Origin: Chloroflexota bacterium
GTDB taxonomy: Bacteria > Chloroflexota > Chloroflexia > Thermomicrobiales > UBA6265
Length of the DNA stretch: 5,270 nt
NCBI GenBank assembly: GCA_023392645.1
Contig: JAEVYR010000109.1
Coordinates: 1 to 5,270, forward strand
Direction of reading: 5' to 3'
The notes beneath the pieces are model-generated. The model was not told the DNA's origin, made no database searches, and saw nothing but the letters and a program-made list of their open reading frames with translations. The first letter of the stretch is position 1; every line of letters begins with the position of its first letter. The position numbers and the translations under genes were made by a program. This document shows positions 1 through 5,270 of the stretch, in pieces.

Positions 1-20
1 AGTGCATACCGTCTTTACAG

Positions 21-37
21 GCCGCCGCAGGGGCGGC
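21..37 (+). other. Short GC-rich hairpin in the imuB leader
   Basis: A perfect 6-bp inverted repeat (GCCGCC at 21-26, GGCGGC at 32-37) encloses a 5-nt loop and ends 12 nt before the imuB Shine-Dalgarno. There is no T-run after it, so it is not a convincing intrinsic terminator. It could be the tail of an upstream transcription unit, a leader structure or chance in GC-rich DNA. The 64 bases before imuB show no clear promoter, and no stop codon in the imuB frame. Confidence 0.3.
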
Positions 38-49
38 ACGACACGATTT

Positions 50-54
50 GGAGG
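50..54 (+). promoter_or_regulatory. Ribosome binding site of imuB
   Basis: GGAGG lies 10 nt before the ATG at 65. It decides the start: the frame is open back to the window edge and has a GTG at position 2, but the 21 residues this would add (rich in R and G) do not resemble any part of the family, whereas the conserved fold begins directly at the ATG. Confidence 0.7.
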
Positions 55-64
55 CAATCCACCG

Positions 65-1258
65 ATGTCCGTTGCCTGTCTCCACGTTCCCCATTTCGGC
101 CTGCGCGTCGCGATGCTCGCCCGGCCCGAGCTCGACGGTCACCCGCTCATTCTCAGCGACCCGCACCACGGTCGCCCGAGCGTGCTCGACGCCACGCCCG
201 AGGCACGCCAGAAGGGCATCCGCAACGGGCTCTCGCCGCGCGAGGCGGCCGCGCTTTGCCCCGACGCAATCGTGCTGGCGCCCGATCCGGCCGCCGAGCA
301 TGAGCAACTTCGCGTCATCACCACCGCCCTCGACGGGGTCAGCCCGCTCGTCGAGCCCGATCCGGGCGAGGCGGGCACCTGGTACGTCGACCTGACCGGG
401 CTGGGTCGTCACTTCGCCTCGACCCGCGAGGCCGGATCGCACATGCTCGCGCTGGTCACGCCCAGCCTGCGACCGCGGGCCGGCATCGCCATCGGCAAGT
501 TCGCCGCACGGGTCGCCGCCAACCGCGCCGCGCCGGGCGGTGTCGCGCTCATCCCGCCGGATCGCACCCGGCAGCTGCTGGCAAGCGCGCCGGTCGCGCT
601 GCTGCCGCTCGACGTCTCCACCCAGCACGAGCTGCACCTGATGGGCATCGAAACGCTGGGGCAATTCGTCGCCATCCCGCGCGCGAAGATCGGCGCTCGC
701 TTCGGCCCCGCCGGGCAGCGCGCGTGGGACCTGGTCACCGGCGACGCGCGCGACCCGGTGGTCGCGCCGCCTCGCGCGCTGACCGTGGTCGAGGGGCTGG
801 AAATGCCGGCGCCGGCCACGAATCACGATGTCTTGATGTTTGCCCTGAAGCAGCTCGTCTACCGTGCATTCCGGTCGCCCGACCTGCGCTACCGGCACGC
901 GCGGCAGATCACCATGCGCGCCGGGCTGGAGCACGACCGCTCGTGGGAGCGCTCGATGGTCTTCAAGGACGCCTACGGGCCGGACCGGCTGGTGCGGGCG
1001 ATCGGGCTGCGGATGCAGCACCTGGAGCTGCCGGGGCCGGTCGAAACGCTGACGATCGAGATCCGGGGCATCGTCGAGACGACCGCGCACCAGACGATGC
1101 TGCCCGCGCTTCGTCCACGCCATCTCGCGCCACTGTCGCACGCCGTATCGATGCTCAAGCAGCGCTACGGCCTCTCTCCCCTGTTTCGCATCGTGGAGGT
1201 AGAACCATGGTCTCGCATCCCGGAACGCCGTCACGCGCTGGTCAGCTACGACCCCTGA
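65..1258 (+). CDS. imuB: ImuB-like, catalytically degenerate Y-family DNA polymerase (mutasome hub)
   Basis: This 397-residue protein belongs to the Y-family (UmuC/DinB-like) polymerase superfamily. In the characterised mutasome, ImuB does not polymerise; it bridges the sliding clamp, ImuA-type partners and DnaE2. Seen here: a palm/finger region at about 1-165 with the Y-family finger signature PEARQKGIRNGLS (45-57) followed by EAAALCP (60-66); a thumb with a helix-hairpin-helix-like stretch at about 180-235 (LMGIETLGQFVAIP, 192-205); a little-finger domain at about 238-380; and the tail PWSRIPERRHALVSYDP (381-397). The first metal-binding Asp of active enzymes is His7 (CLHVPHF), and the usual SIDEAYLDLTG block reads GEAGTWYVDLTG (101-112), so the catalytic Asp-Glu pair is absent. 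At about 343-348, where related proteins often carry a clamp-binding QLxLF, it has QTMLPA. It overlaps the next gene by 52 nt. Y-family membership is firm; the ImuB role is inferred from the lost residues and from dnaE2 nearby. Confidence 0.9.
   Translation: MSVACLHVPHFGLRVAMLARPELDGHPLILSDPHHGRPSVLDATPEARQKGIRNGLSPREAAALCPDAIVLAPDPAAEHEQLRVITTALDGVSPLVEPDPGEAGTWYVDLTGLGRHFASTREAGSHMLALVTPSLRPRAGIAIGKFAARVAANRAAPGGVALIPPDRTRQLLASAPVALLPLDVSTQHELHLMGIETLGQFVAIPRAKIGARFGPAGQRAWDLVTGDARDPVVAPPRALTVVEGLEMPAPATNHDVLMFALKQLVYRAFRSPDLRYRHARQITMRAGLEHDRSWERSMVFKDAYGPDRLVRAIGLRMQHLELPGPVETLTIEIRGIVETTAHQTMLPALRPRHLAPLSHAVSMLKQRYGLSPLFRIVEVEPWSRIPERRHALVSYDP
1195..1199 (+). promoter_or_regulatory. Ribosome binding site of the DUF6504 gene, inside imuB
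   Basis: GGAGG lies 7 nt before the ATG at 1207, within the imuB codons for VEVEP. It is the strongest Shine-Dalgarno in the window. The reading frame between 1207 and the conserved core at about 1267 has no other ATG or GTG, so this site fixes the start and makes the 52-nt overlap with imuB real rather than an annotation artefact. Confidence 0.75.
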
Positions 1259-1488
1259 ACCAGCCCCGCCAGATCGAGGTCGTCGTCGATGGGAACCGCC
1301 CGACGGCGATTGTCGACCCGCCGCACCGCCACCGGATCGAGCAAATCCAGGACACCTGGATCATCGACGACGAGTGGTGGCGCGACCCCGTCAGCCGGCA
1401 GTACTTCCAGGTGCTGCTCGAAGGGGGGATGGTTCGCACGATCTTCCACGATCGCACGGCGGGCACCTGGTTCGCGCAGAGCTATTAG
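1207..1488 (+). CDS. DUF6504-like small protein, coupled to imuB
   Basis: A 93-residue soluble protein with no signal peptide or membrane segment. The first ~20 residues are a low-conservation-looking leader (SHPGTPSRAGQLRP), encoded mostly in the overlap with imuB. The rest resembles the DUF6504 family, which I recall being found next to Y-family polymerase and dnaE2 genes in high-GC Gram-positives and Chloroflexota. Features seen are a basic opening strand (RQIEVVVDGNRP, 21-32), a His/Arg patch (PPHRHRIEQI, 38-47), the aromatic-acidic centre WIIDDEWWRDPVSRQYF (51-67), and the ending GTWFAQSY (86-93). It is rich in Trp and Tyr/Phe and looks like a small all-beta domain. Its biochemical function is not known to me. 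Its position between imuB and dnaE2 and its translation from inside imuB suggest an accessory role in the mutasome, such as binding ImuB, DnaE2 or DNA. The existence of the gene is well supported; its function is inference from context only. Confidence 0.82.
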   Translation: MVSHPGTPSRAGQLRPLNQPRQIEVVVDGNRPTAIVDPPHRHRIEQIQDTWIIDDEWWRDPVSRQYFQVLLEGGMVRTIFHDRTAGTWFAQSY

Positions 1489-1501
1489 GCCCAAACCATC
1501 C

Positions 1502-1529
1502 CGTAGCGCCGGCCCTTGTGCTGGCCCGG
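1502..1529 (+). repeat. Imperfect palindromic repeat, unit A (CGTAG-N8-CTTG type)
   Basis: The element starts CGTAG (1502-1506), has CTTG at 1515-1518, and can fold through CCGGCC (1509-1514) against GGC-C-CGG (1523-1529) with one bulged C. It lies 13 nt after the stop of the DUF6504 gene. The CGTAG start, the 13-nt step to CTTG and the GC-rich arms match the element at 1780-1805 read on the other strand, so both are likely members of one dispersed intergenic repeat family. There is no T-run, so it is a weak terminator candidate. Confidence 0.4.
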
Positions 1530-1647
1530 ACGCAATGAACACCCCATCAGAGGCCCGAAGGCCCGCAGCATCCCGGTGGGTCCGTCTCGCCGTGGCCAGA
1601 CAATCGTCAGGAGGAGCGAGGTCTGAGTCTCCGACCCCAACGCCACT

Positions 1648-1695
1648 TGTCATCCTGAGCGCAGCCCCCGCAGGGGGCGAAGTCGAAGGATGACA
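1648..1695. repeat. REP-like palindromic repeat (TGTCATCCT ... AGGATGACA)
   Basis: A perfect 9-bp outer stem (TGTCATCCT at 1648-1656, AGGATGACA at 1687-1695) encloses an inner 6-bp stem (GCCCCC at 1664-1669, GGGGGC at 1673-1678) with a GCA loop. The side segments are GAGCGCA and GAAGTCGA. From memory, palindromes with TCATCCTGAGCG on one arm and TCGAAGGATGA on the other are dispersed in many copies between genes of Chloroflexota and some other bacteria. Only one copy is in this window, so the repeat status is recognition rather than something shown here. Confidence 0.6.
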
Positions 1696-1737
1696 GCGGT
1701 TATCGGGGGCAGGAATCGCGGGTTGGCGACCACAACG

Positions 1738-1761
1738 GACCCGGGCCCCTCGGCCCGGGTC
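1738..1761. repeat. Perfect 10-bp GC-rich inverted repeat
   Basis: GACCCGGGCC (1738-1747) and GGCCCGGGTC (1752-1761) pair perfectly around a 4-nt CCTC loop, forming a very stable hairpin. No T-run follows on either strand, so a standard intrinsic terminator is not supported. It may be a transcript-stabilising or attenuating stem, a protein-binding palindrome, or part of a composite repeat with the element at 1780-1805. Confidence 0.6.
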
Positions 1762-1779
1762 TACGGGTGGCGCTTCCAT

Positions 1780-1805
1780 GGGAGGGGGCAAGCTCCTCCC
1801 CTACG
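1780..1805 (-). repeat. Palindromic repeat, unit B (CGTAG-N8-CTTG type, minus orientation)
   Basis: On the minus strand this starts CGTAG (1805-1801), reaches CTTG 13 nt later (1792-1789), and ends CCCTCCC. The arms GGGAGG (1780-1785) and CCTCCC (1795-1800) form a 6-bp stem, extendable by a G-U and a G-C pair. The layout matches unit A at 1502-1529 in opposite orientation. From memory, GTAGGGG...CTTG...CCCC palindromes are common between genes in Chloroflexota. Confidence 0.5.
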
Positions 1806-1835
1806 AAAGGTTGTTGACCCAAGGGGCTTTCCATC

Positions 1836-1840
1836 AGGGA
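1836..1840 (+). promoter_or_regulatory. Weak ribosome binding site of dnaE2
   Basis: AGGGA lies 10 nt before the ATG at 1851. It is a poorer match to the anti-Shine-Dalgarno than the GGAGG sites of the two upstream genes, which suggests modest translation initiation. The start itself is certain: the frame is closed by a TGA at 1815-1817, and no other start codon occurs before 1851. Confidence 0.5.
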
Positions 1841-1850
1841 CCACGATGAC

Positions 1851-4800
1851 ATGTACACCGAGCTGCACCTGCACACATCCTTCTCCTTTCTCGACGGCGC
1901 CTCCCAGCCCGACGAGCTGATCCGGCGTGCCCAGGATCTCGGTTACACCTCTCTCGCCATCACCGACCACGACGGTCTCCACGGCGCGCTCGAGTTCGCC
2001 CAGCTCGCCGACGCCGCCGGCATCCAGCCGATCACCGGGACGGAGATCACCCTCGCCGACGGCTCCCACCTCACCCTGCTGGCCGAGACACCGACCGGCT
2101 ACGGCAACCTCTGCCGGGTGCTGACCCACATCCACCACGGCCGCCACCCGGCGCCGGTGGCGCTACCCGGCGCCGATCCGCTCGACCACGAGCTGAACCC
2201 GCCGCTGGGCGACTACGCCGAGGGAATCATCCTGCTCACCGGTTGCCGCGACGGCCAGCTCAGCCGCGCTGTCGCGCGCAACAACATGACCGACGCCACG
2301 TCCGTACTCCGGCAATACGTCGCGTGGTTCGGTCGCGACAACGTCTTCGTCGAGCTCCAGCAAAACGAGGTCTTCGGCGACACCGCCCGCATCCGCGCGC
2401 TCGTCGCCCTCGCCGAAGCGGCCGGCGTCGGCTCCGTCGCTACCAGCGACGTCCACTACCACGCCGCCTCGCGCCACCAACTGCAGGACGTCCTCGTCGC
2501 CATCCGCAACCGGACCACGCTCGACGGCTGTCACCGCGAGCGTCGCCCCAATGCCCGCTTCGCACTGCCCACCCACGCCGAGATGGCCCGCCGCTTCGCC
2601 GACTGGCCCGAGGCGATCGCGAACACGCAGGTCATCGCCCGGCGCTGCGAGGCGTTTCGCATCACCCGCGACCTGAAATACACCTTCCCCGACTACGACG
2701 CCGGCACCGGCGAGTCGCCTGACGAGGCGCTGGCCCGCATCTGCTGGGAGACCTTCGAGCAGCGCTACCGCCCGGACAACCAGGTGGCAAAGGATCGCAT
2801 CCGCGAGGAGCTGCGGCTGATCTCGCGCCACAATCTCTCCGGTTTTTTCCTCATCTACCGGGATTTGCTGGAGCTGGCGCGAGAGGTCGCCACCGAGCTG
2901 CGCGGCGGGCCGGTGTCTGGCTCGCGCCGGTTCCTGCCACCGGGACGCGGCCGCGGCTCGTCGGTCAGCTCGGTCGTCTGCTACCTGATCGGTCTCTCGC
3001 CGGTCGATCCCCTCGCCCACGACCTCTACGTCGGCCGCTTCCTCAATGAGGAGCTGCCGTCGATCCCCGACATCGACCTCGACTTCCCCCGCGAGATCCG
3101 CGAGCGGCTGATCGAGCGCGTCTACGACGTCTACGGCGCCGACCACGCCGCGCTGGTCTGCGCCTTCTCAACCTACCGCCTGCGCAGCGCCGTCCGCGAC
3201 GTCGGCAAGGCGCTCGGGCTGCCGCTGCCCGACCTCGACCGCATCGCTCGCCTCAGCGAGCCACGCTCGGCCGACAGCCTCGCCGAGGAGCTGGACCACT
3301 TGCCGGAATACGCCGCCCGACGCAACACGCCGCCATGGAGCTACCTGATCGAGCTGGCGAAGCAGCTCGCCGGCTTCCCCCGCCACGTCACCCAGCACGT
3401 CGGCGGCATGATCGTCTCCGCCTCGCCGCTCAACGAGATCGTGCCGATCCAGCCGGCGGCGATGGAGGGGCGCTTCATGTGCCAGTGGGACAAGGACTCC
3501 TGTGAGGACGCCCGCTTCATCAAGATCGACTTCCTCGCGCTCGGCATGCTCTCGCTGGTCGAGGAGGCGCTCGACCTGATCGACGCCACCGGCACGGAGG
3601 TCGATCTCAGCCGGATCGACTTCAACGACCCCGCCGTCTACGAGATGATCCAGGCGGGCGACACGGTCGGCGTCTTCCAGGTCGAGAGCCGCGCGCAAAT
3701 CCAGATGCTGCGCCGGACCTTGCCGGTATCGCTCAACGATCTCGTGGTGCAGGTCGCGATCGTCCGCCCCGGCCCGATCGTCGGCGGCGCGGTGACGCCC
3801 TACGTCCAACGACGAGAGAACCCGGACTATGTGCCGGAGTACGACCATCCCCGGCTCGAGAAGCTGCTGAAGGAGACGCTCGGCGTGATCCTTTACCAGG
3901 AGCAGGTCGTGCAGGTGGCCGAGGAGTTAGCCGGGTTCTCGGCCGGGCAGGCCGACCAGTTGCGCCGGGCGATGACGCGCAAGCGCTCGGCCGAGGCGAT
4001 GGAGGCGATGCGGGCGGAGTTCATCACCGGGTGTCTCGCGCAGGGCGACGTGACCCGGGAGACGGCCGAGGACGTCTTCGACAAGCTCACCGGCTTCGCC
4101 GAGTACGGCTTCCCCAAGAGCCACGCGGCGGCATTCGCGCTGCTCGCCTACCAGTCGTGCTGGCTGAAGCACTACTACCCGGCCGAGTTCCTCTGCGCGT
4201 TGCTCAACAACCAGCCGATGGGGTTCTATGCGCCGCATGTGCTCGTCAACGACGCGAAGCGCGGCGGCACCCGCGTGCTGCGGCCGGACGTCAACGCCAG
4301 TCTCGTCCCCTGCACCGTCGAGGGGCGACGCACAGTCCGGGTCGGGCTCGCCTTCGGCAAGGGACTCGGCGAGGACGCTGCCGGTGCGATCGCCAGGGAG
4401 CGAAAGCTGAACGGGGACTACCGCTCGCTGGCCGATCTCGTCCGCCGGGTACCGCTGCGAGCCGAGGCGGTGCGCCACCTGATCGCCGCCGGCGCCTGCG
4501 ACGGCTTCGGCATGCAGCGCCGCGAGATGATCTGGCAACTCGGGCTGTTCATCCCGTCGAAATCGCTGAAGAAGGGCAAGAAACACAAGACCGCCGGCCG
4601 GCAGCTCTCGCTGGCGCTGCCGACCGATCAGGACATGACCGAGCTGCCGCGCACCTCGGCGTGGGAGCGGATGGCGGACGAGTACCGCATCCTCGGCATG
4701 TCGACGACGTTCCATCCGATGGCGCTGCTGCGCTCGAAGATGCCCCGGGGGATGGTCTCGACGCGGGATCTCGGCTCGATGCGGGACGGCGCGCTGGTGC

Positions 4801-5213
4801 GGCTGCCGGGCTTGATCGTCTGCCGGCAGCGGCCGGGCACCGCCAAGGGCATCACCTTCCTGCTGCTGGAGGACGAGTTTGACCTCGTCAACGTCGTCGT
4901 CCACCCGTGGCTGTACGAGCAGCAGCGGCACCACGTCCGCGCGACGCCACTGCTGGTCGTCCACGGGCGGGTGCAGCACGCGAAGAACACCATCAACATC
5001 GTCGCCGAGTCGGTACAGCCGATCGAGGAAATGCAACTGGTCTACCCCTACGACGGACGGGATCCGCAGCGCGGCCACCCGCTGGAGCAACCGGACGGCG
5101 AGGTGAATCCCGGCGCGATCGAGCTGGTGCAGCTCAACGAGCACCGGGCGGACGGTCCCCATCGCCGCGCCGACATTCGCGCCATCAGCCCCGACTCGCA
5201 CAACTACCGATGA
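1851..5213 (+). CDS. dnaE2: Error-prone DNA polymerase DnaE2 (ImuC), C-family
   Basis: A full-length 1120-residue C-family polymerase, cytoplasmic, acting at lesion-stalled replication forks. A PHP domain (about 1-205) opens with ELHLHTSFSFLDGAS, a near match to the DnaE2 signature. It keeps likely metal ligands His6, His8, Asp15, His40, Glu65, Asp200 and His202. The polymerase core has GRGS (367-370), PDIDLDF with catalytic Asp407 and Asp409, PRHVTQHVGGMIVS (510-523), and KIDFLALGM with the third Asp560. Next come the DnaE2-type blocks FQVESRAQIQML (609-620), LYQEQVVQVAEELAGFS (681-697) and NNQPMGFYAPHVLVNDAKR (786-804). A helix-hairpin-helix region follows at about 855-888. QLSLAL (918-923), a possible sliding-clamp motif, precedes an OB-fold at about 978-1058. 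The tail ends SHNYR, recalling the SRDFH-like end of other DnaE2 proteins. QPMGFY, the PHP start and the neighbouring imuB separate it from the replicative DnaE1. Compared with family members I know, about 15 extra residues precede GRGS (346-364). Confidence 0.96.
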   Translation: MYTELHLHTSFSFLDGASQPDELIRRAQDLGYTSLAITDHDGLHGALEFAQLADAAGIQPITGTEITLADGSHLTLLAETPTGYGNLCRVLTHIHHGRHPAPVALPGADPLDHELNPPLGDYAEGIILLTGCRDGQLSRAVARNNMTDATSVLRQYVAWFGRDNVFVELQQNEVFGDTARIRALVALAEAAGVGSVATSDVHYHAASRHQLQDVLVAIRNRTTLDGCHRERRPNARFALPTHAEMARRFADWPEAIANTQVIARRCEAFRITRDLKYTFPDYDAGTGESPDEALARICWETFEQRYRPDNQVAKDRIREELRLISRHNLSGFFLIYRDLLELAREVATELRGGPVSGSRRFLPPGRGRGSSVSSVVCYLIGLSPVDPLAHDLYVGRFLNEELPSIPDIDLDFPREIRERLIERVYDVYGADHAALVCAFSTYRLRSAVRDVGKALGLPLPDLDRIARLSEPRSADSLAEELDHLPEYAARRNTPPWSYLIELAKQLAGFPRHVTQHVGGMIVSASPLNEIVPIQPAAMEGRFMCQWDKDSCEDARFIKIDFLALGMLSLVEEALDLIDATGTEVDLSRIDFNDPAVYEMIQAGDTVGVFQVESRAQIQMLRRTLPVSLNDLVVQVAIVRPGPIVGGAVTPYVQRRENPDYVPEYDHPRLEKLLKETLGVILYQEQVVQVAEELAGFSAGQADQLRRAMTRKRSAEAMEAMRAEFITGCLAQGDVTRETAEDVFDKLTGFAEYGFPKSHAAAFALLAYQSCWLKHYYPAEFLCALLNNQPMGFYAPHVLVNDAKRGGTRVLRPDVNASLVPCTVEGRRTVRVGLAFGKGLGEDAAGAIARERKLNGDYRSLADLVRRVPLRAEAVRHLIAAGACDGFGMQRREMIWQLGLFIPSKSLKKGKKHKTAGRQLSLALPTDQDMTELPRTSAWERMADEYRILGMSTTFHPMALLRSKMPRGMVSTRDLGSMRDGALVRLPGLIVCRQRPGTAKGITFLLLEDEFDLVNVVVHPWLYEQQRHHVRATPLLVVHGRVQHAKNTINIVAESVQPIEEMQLVYPYDGRDPQRGHPLEQPDGEVNPGAIELVQLNEHRADGPHRRADIRAISPDSHNYR

Positions 5214-5270
5214 AACACGCACATGACCGGCTCGGCCAACCCGTAGACTCGCGCCCAGGTGCGCGAGTTC
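5210..5270 (+). CDS. Possible start of a coupled downstream ORF, cut by the window edge
   Basis: An ATG at 5210 overlaps the dnaE2 stop (ATGA), a typical translational-coupling arrangement. The frame stays open for 20 codons to the end of the window (start MKHAHDRLGQPV). There is no Shine-Dalgarno before it, no recognisable family feature, and the hairpin at 5247-5268 lies inside it. It may equally be a chance open frame after dnaE2. Confidence 0.15.
   Translation, partial: MKHAHDRLGQPVDSRPGARV
5247..5268 (+). terminator. Possible intrinsic terminator stem after dnaE2
   Basis: A perfect 8-bp stem, ACTCGCGC (5247-5254) and GCGCGAGT (5261-5268), with a 6-nt CCAGGT loop, begins 34 nt after the dnaE2 stop. 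A G-U pair can extend it. The window ends TTC just after the stem, so a following T-run cannot be seen or excluded. Position and stem strength favour a terminator, but the decisive part is missing. Confidence 0.5.

Larger units (their letters stand above)
1489..1850. other. 362-nt intergenic region rich in palindromes, no gene
   Basis: This gap separates the imuB pair from dnaE2. Reading frames through it are short or run antisense into neighbours, and their translations have no family features, so I see no gene. It holds four palindromic elements at 1502-1529, 1648-1695, 1738-1761 and 1780-1805, listed separately. The length and the hairpins suggest that dnaE2 is transcribed separately from imuB, or that the joint transcript is attenuated or processed here. 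I found no convincing -35/-10 pair and no GAAC-N4-GTTC-type LexA box. Confidence 0.7.

Noticed and set aside
2..64. GTG start at position 2 for imuB
   Set aside because: The added residues are unlike the family, and the ATG at 65 has GGAGG 10 nt upstream and starts exactly at the first conserved strand.
1246..1791. Minus-strand frame spanning the DUF6504 gene and the gap
   Set aside because: It reads through the 1648-1695 palindrome (CHPSTSPPAGAALRMTS), the kind of translation typical of spurious ORFs over this repeat, and antisense to the DUF6504 gene. No family features.
1814..1842. TTGACC as a -35 element for dnaE2
   Set aside because: At 17 nt spacing the -10 position reads GGGACC, which is not promoter-like, and it would overlap the ribosome binding site.
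1846..1920. ATG at 1846 as the start of a gene before dnaE2
   Set aside because: Its frame ends at 1920 inside the conserved PHP start of dnaE2 and gives a Ser/Thr/Pro-rich shadow peptide.
2163..3848. Two long minus-strand open frames (2163-3146 and 3168-3848)
   Set aside because: Both are antisense to dnaE2, have low-complexity acidic/Val-rich translations and no start-site support.
4031..4882. Plus-strand 283-codon frame inside dnaE2
   Set aside because: Frame-shifted shadow of dnaE2 with Arg/Ala/Gly-rich composition. The dnaE2 frame is uninterrupted here.
3927..5222. Long open frame of 431 codons on the minus strand
   Set aside because: It is fully antisense to dnaE2, a complete gene with all catalytic motifs. 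Its translation is rich in R, V, D and H with no family motif, as expected for an antisense frame in high-GC DNA.
5223..5246. ATG at 5223 as a downstream gene start
   Set aside because: The frame stops after seven codons (TAG at 5244-5246).
1..5270. CRISPR array, tRNA or rRNA gene, insertion-sequence transposase
   Set aside because: No regularly spaced direct repeats, no tRNA-like cloverleaf or rRNA segments, and no transposase motifs were seen in any frame.

Overview
The window is high-GC (roughly two thirds G+C by eye) bacterial DNA carrying a translesion-synthesis (mutasome) locus, all on the + strand: imuB, a small DUF6504-type gene, and dnaE2 (imuC). The protein style (ImuB ending in a PERR...YDP tail, DnaE2 opening with ELHLHTSFSFLDGAS) and the palindromic intergenic repeats suggest a Chloroflexota genome, perhaps class Thermomicrobia. 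A high-GC actinobacterium is the main alternative. This assignment comes from memory of the families, not from a search.

Layout. Positions 1-64 are a short leader with a small hairpin and a good Shine-Dalgarno. imuB (65-1258) encodes a Y-family polymerase-like protein that lacks the catalytic acidic residues at the expected places. A 93-residue DUF6504-like gene (1207-1488) overlaps the imuB 3' end by 52 nt in another frame, with its ribosome binding site inside imuB. A 362-nt gap (1489-1850) holds no credible gene but has four palindromic elements, two of which look like inverted members of one repeat family. dnaE2 (1851-5213) is a full-length 1120-residue error-prone C-family DNA polymerase with all three catalytic aspartates. 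The last 57 nt contain an 8-bp hairpin that may be a terminator cut by the window edge. They also contain an open frame starting in an ATGA overlap with the dnaE2 stop.

How the parts work together. In the known ImuA/ImuB/DnaE2 system, ImuB is a non-catalytic hub that docks on the sliding clamp and recruits DnaE2, which synthesises across lesions and causes damage-induced mutation. Here the usual clamp-binding position in ImuB is degenerate (QTMLPA), while DnaE2 carries a good-looking QLSLAL motif, so the clamp contact may be arranged differently. No ImuA/RecA-like partner and no recognisable Gram-positive LexA box are visible in the window. The DUF6504 protein is the least understood member, and its tight coupling to imuB makes it a candidate accessory factor.
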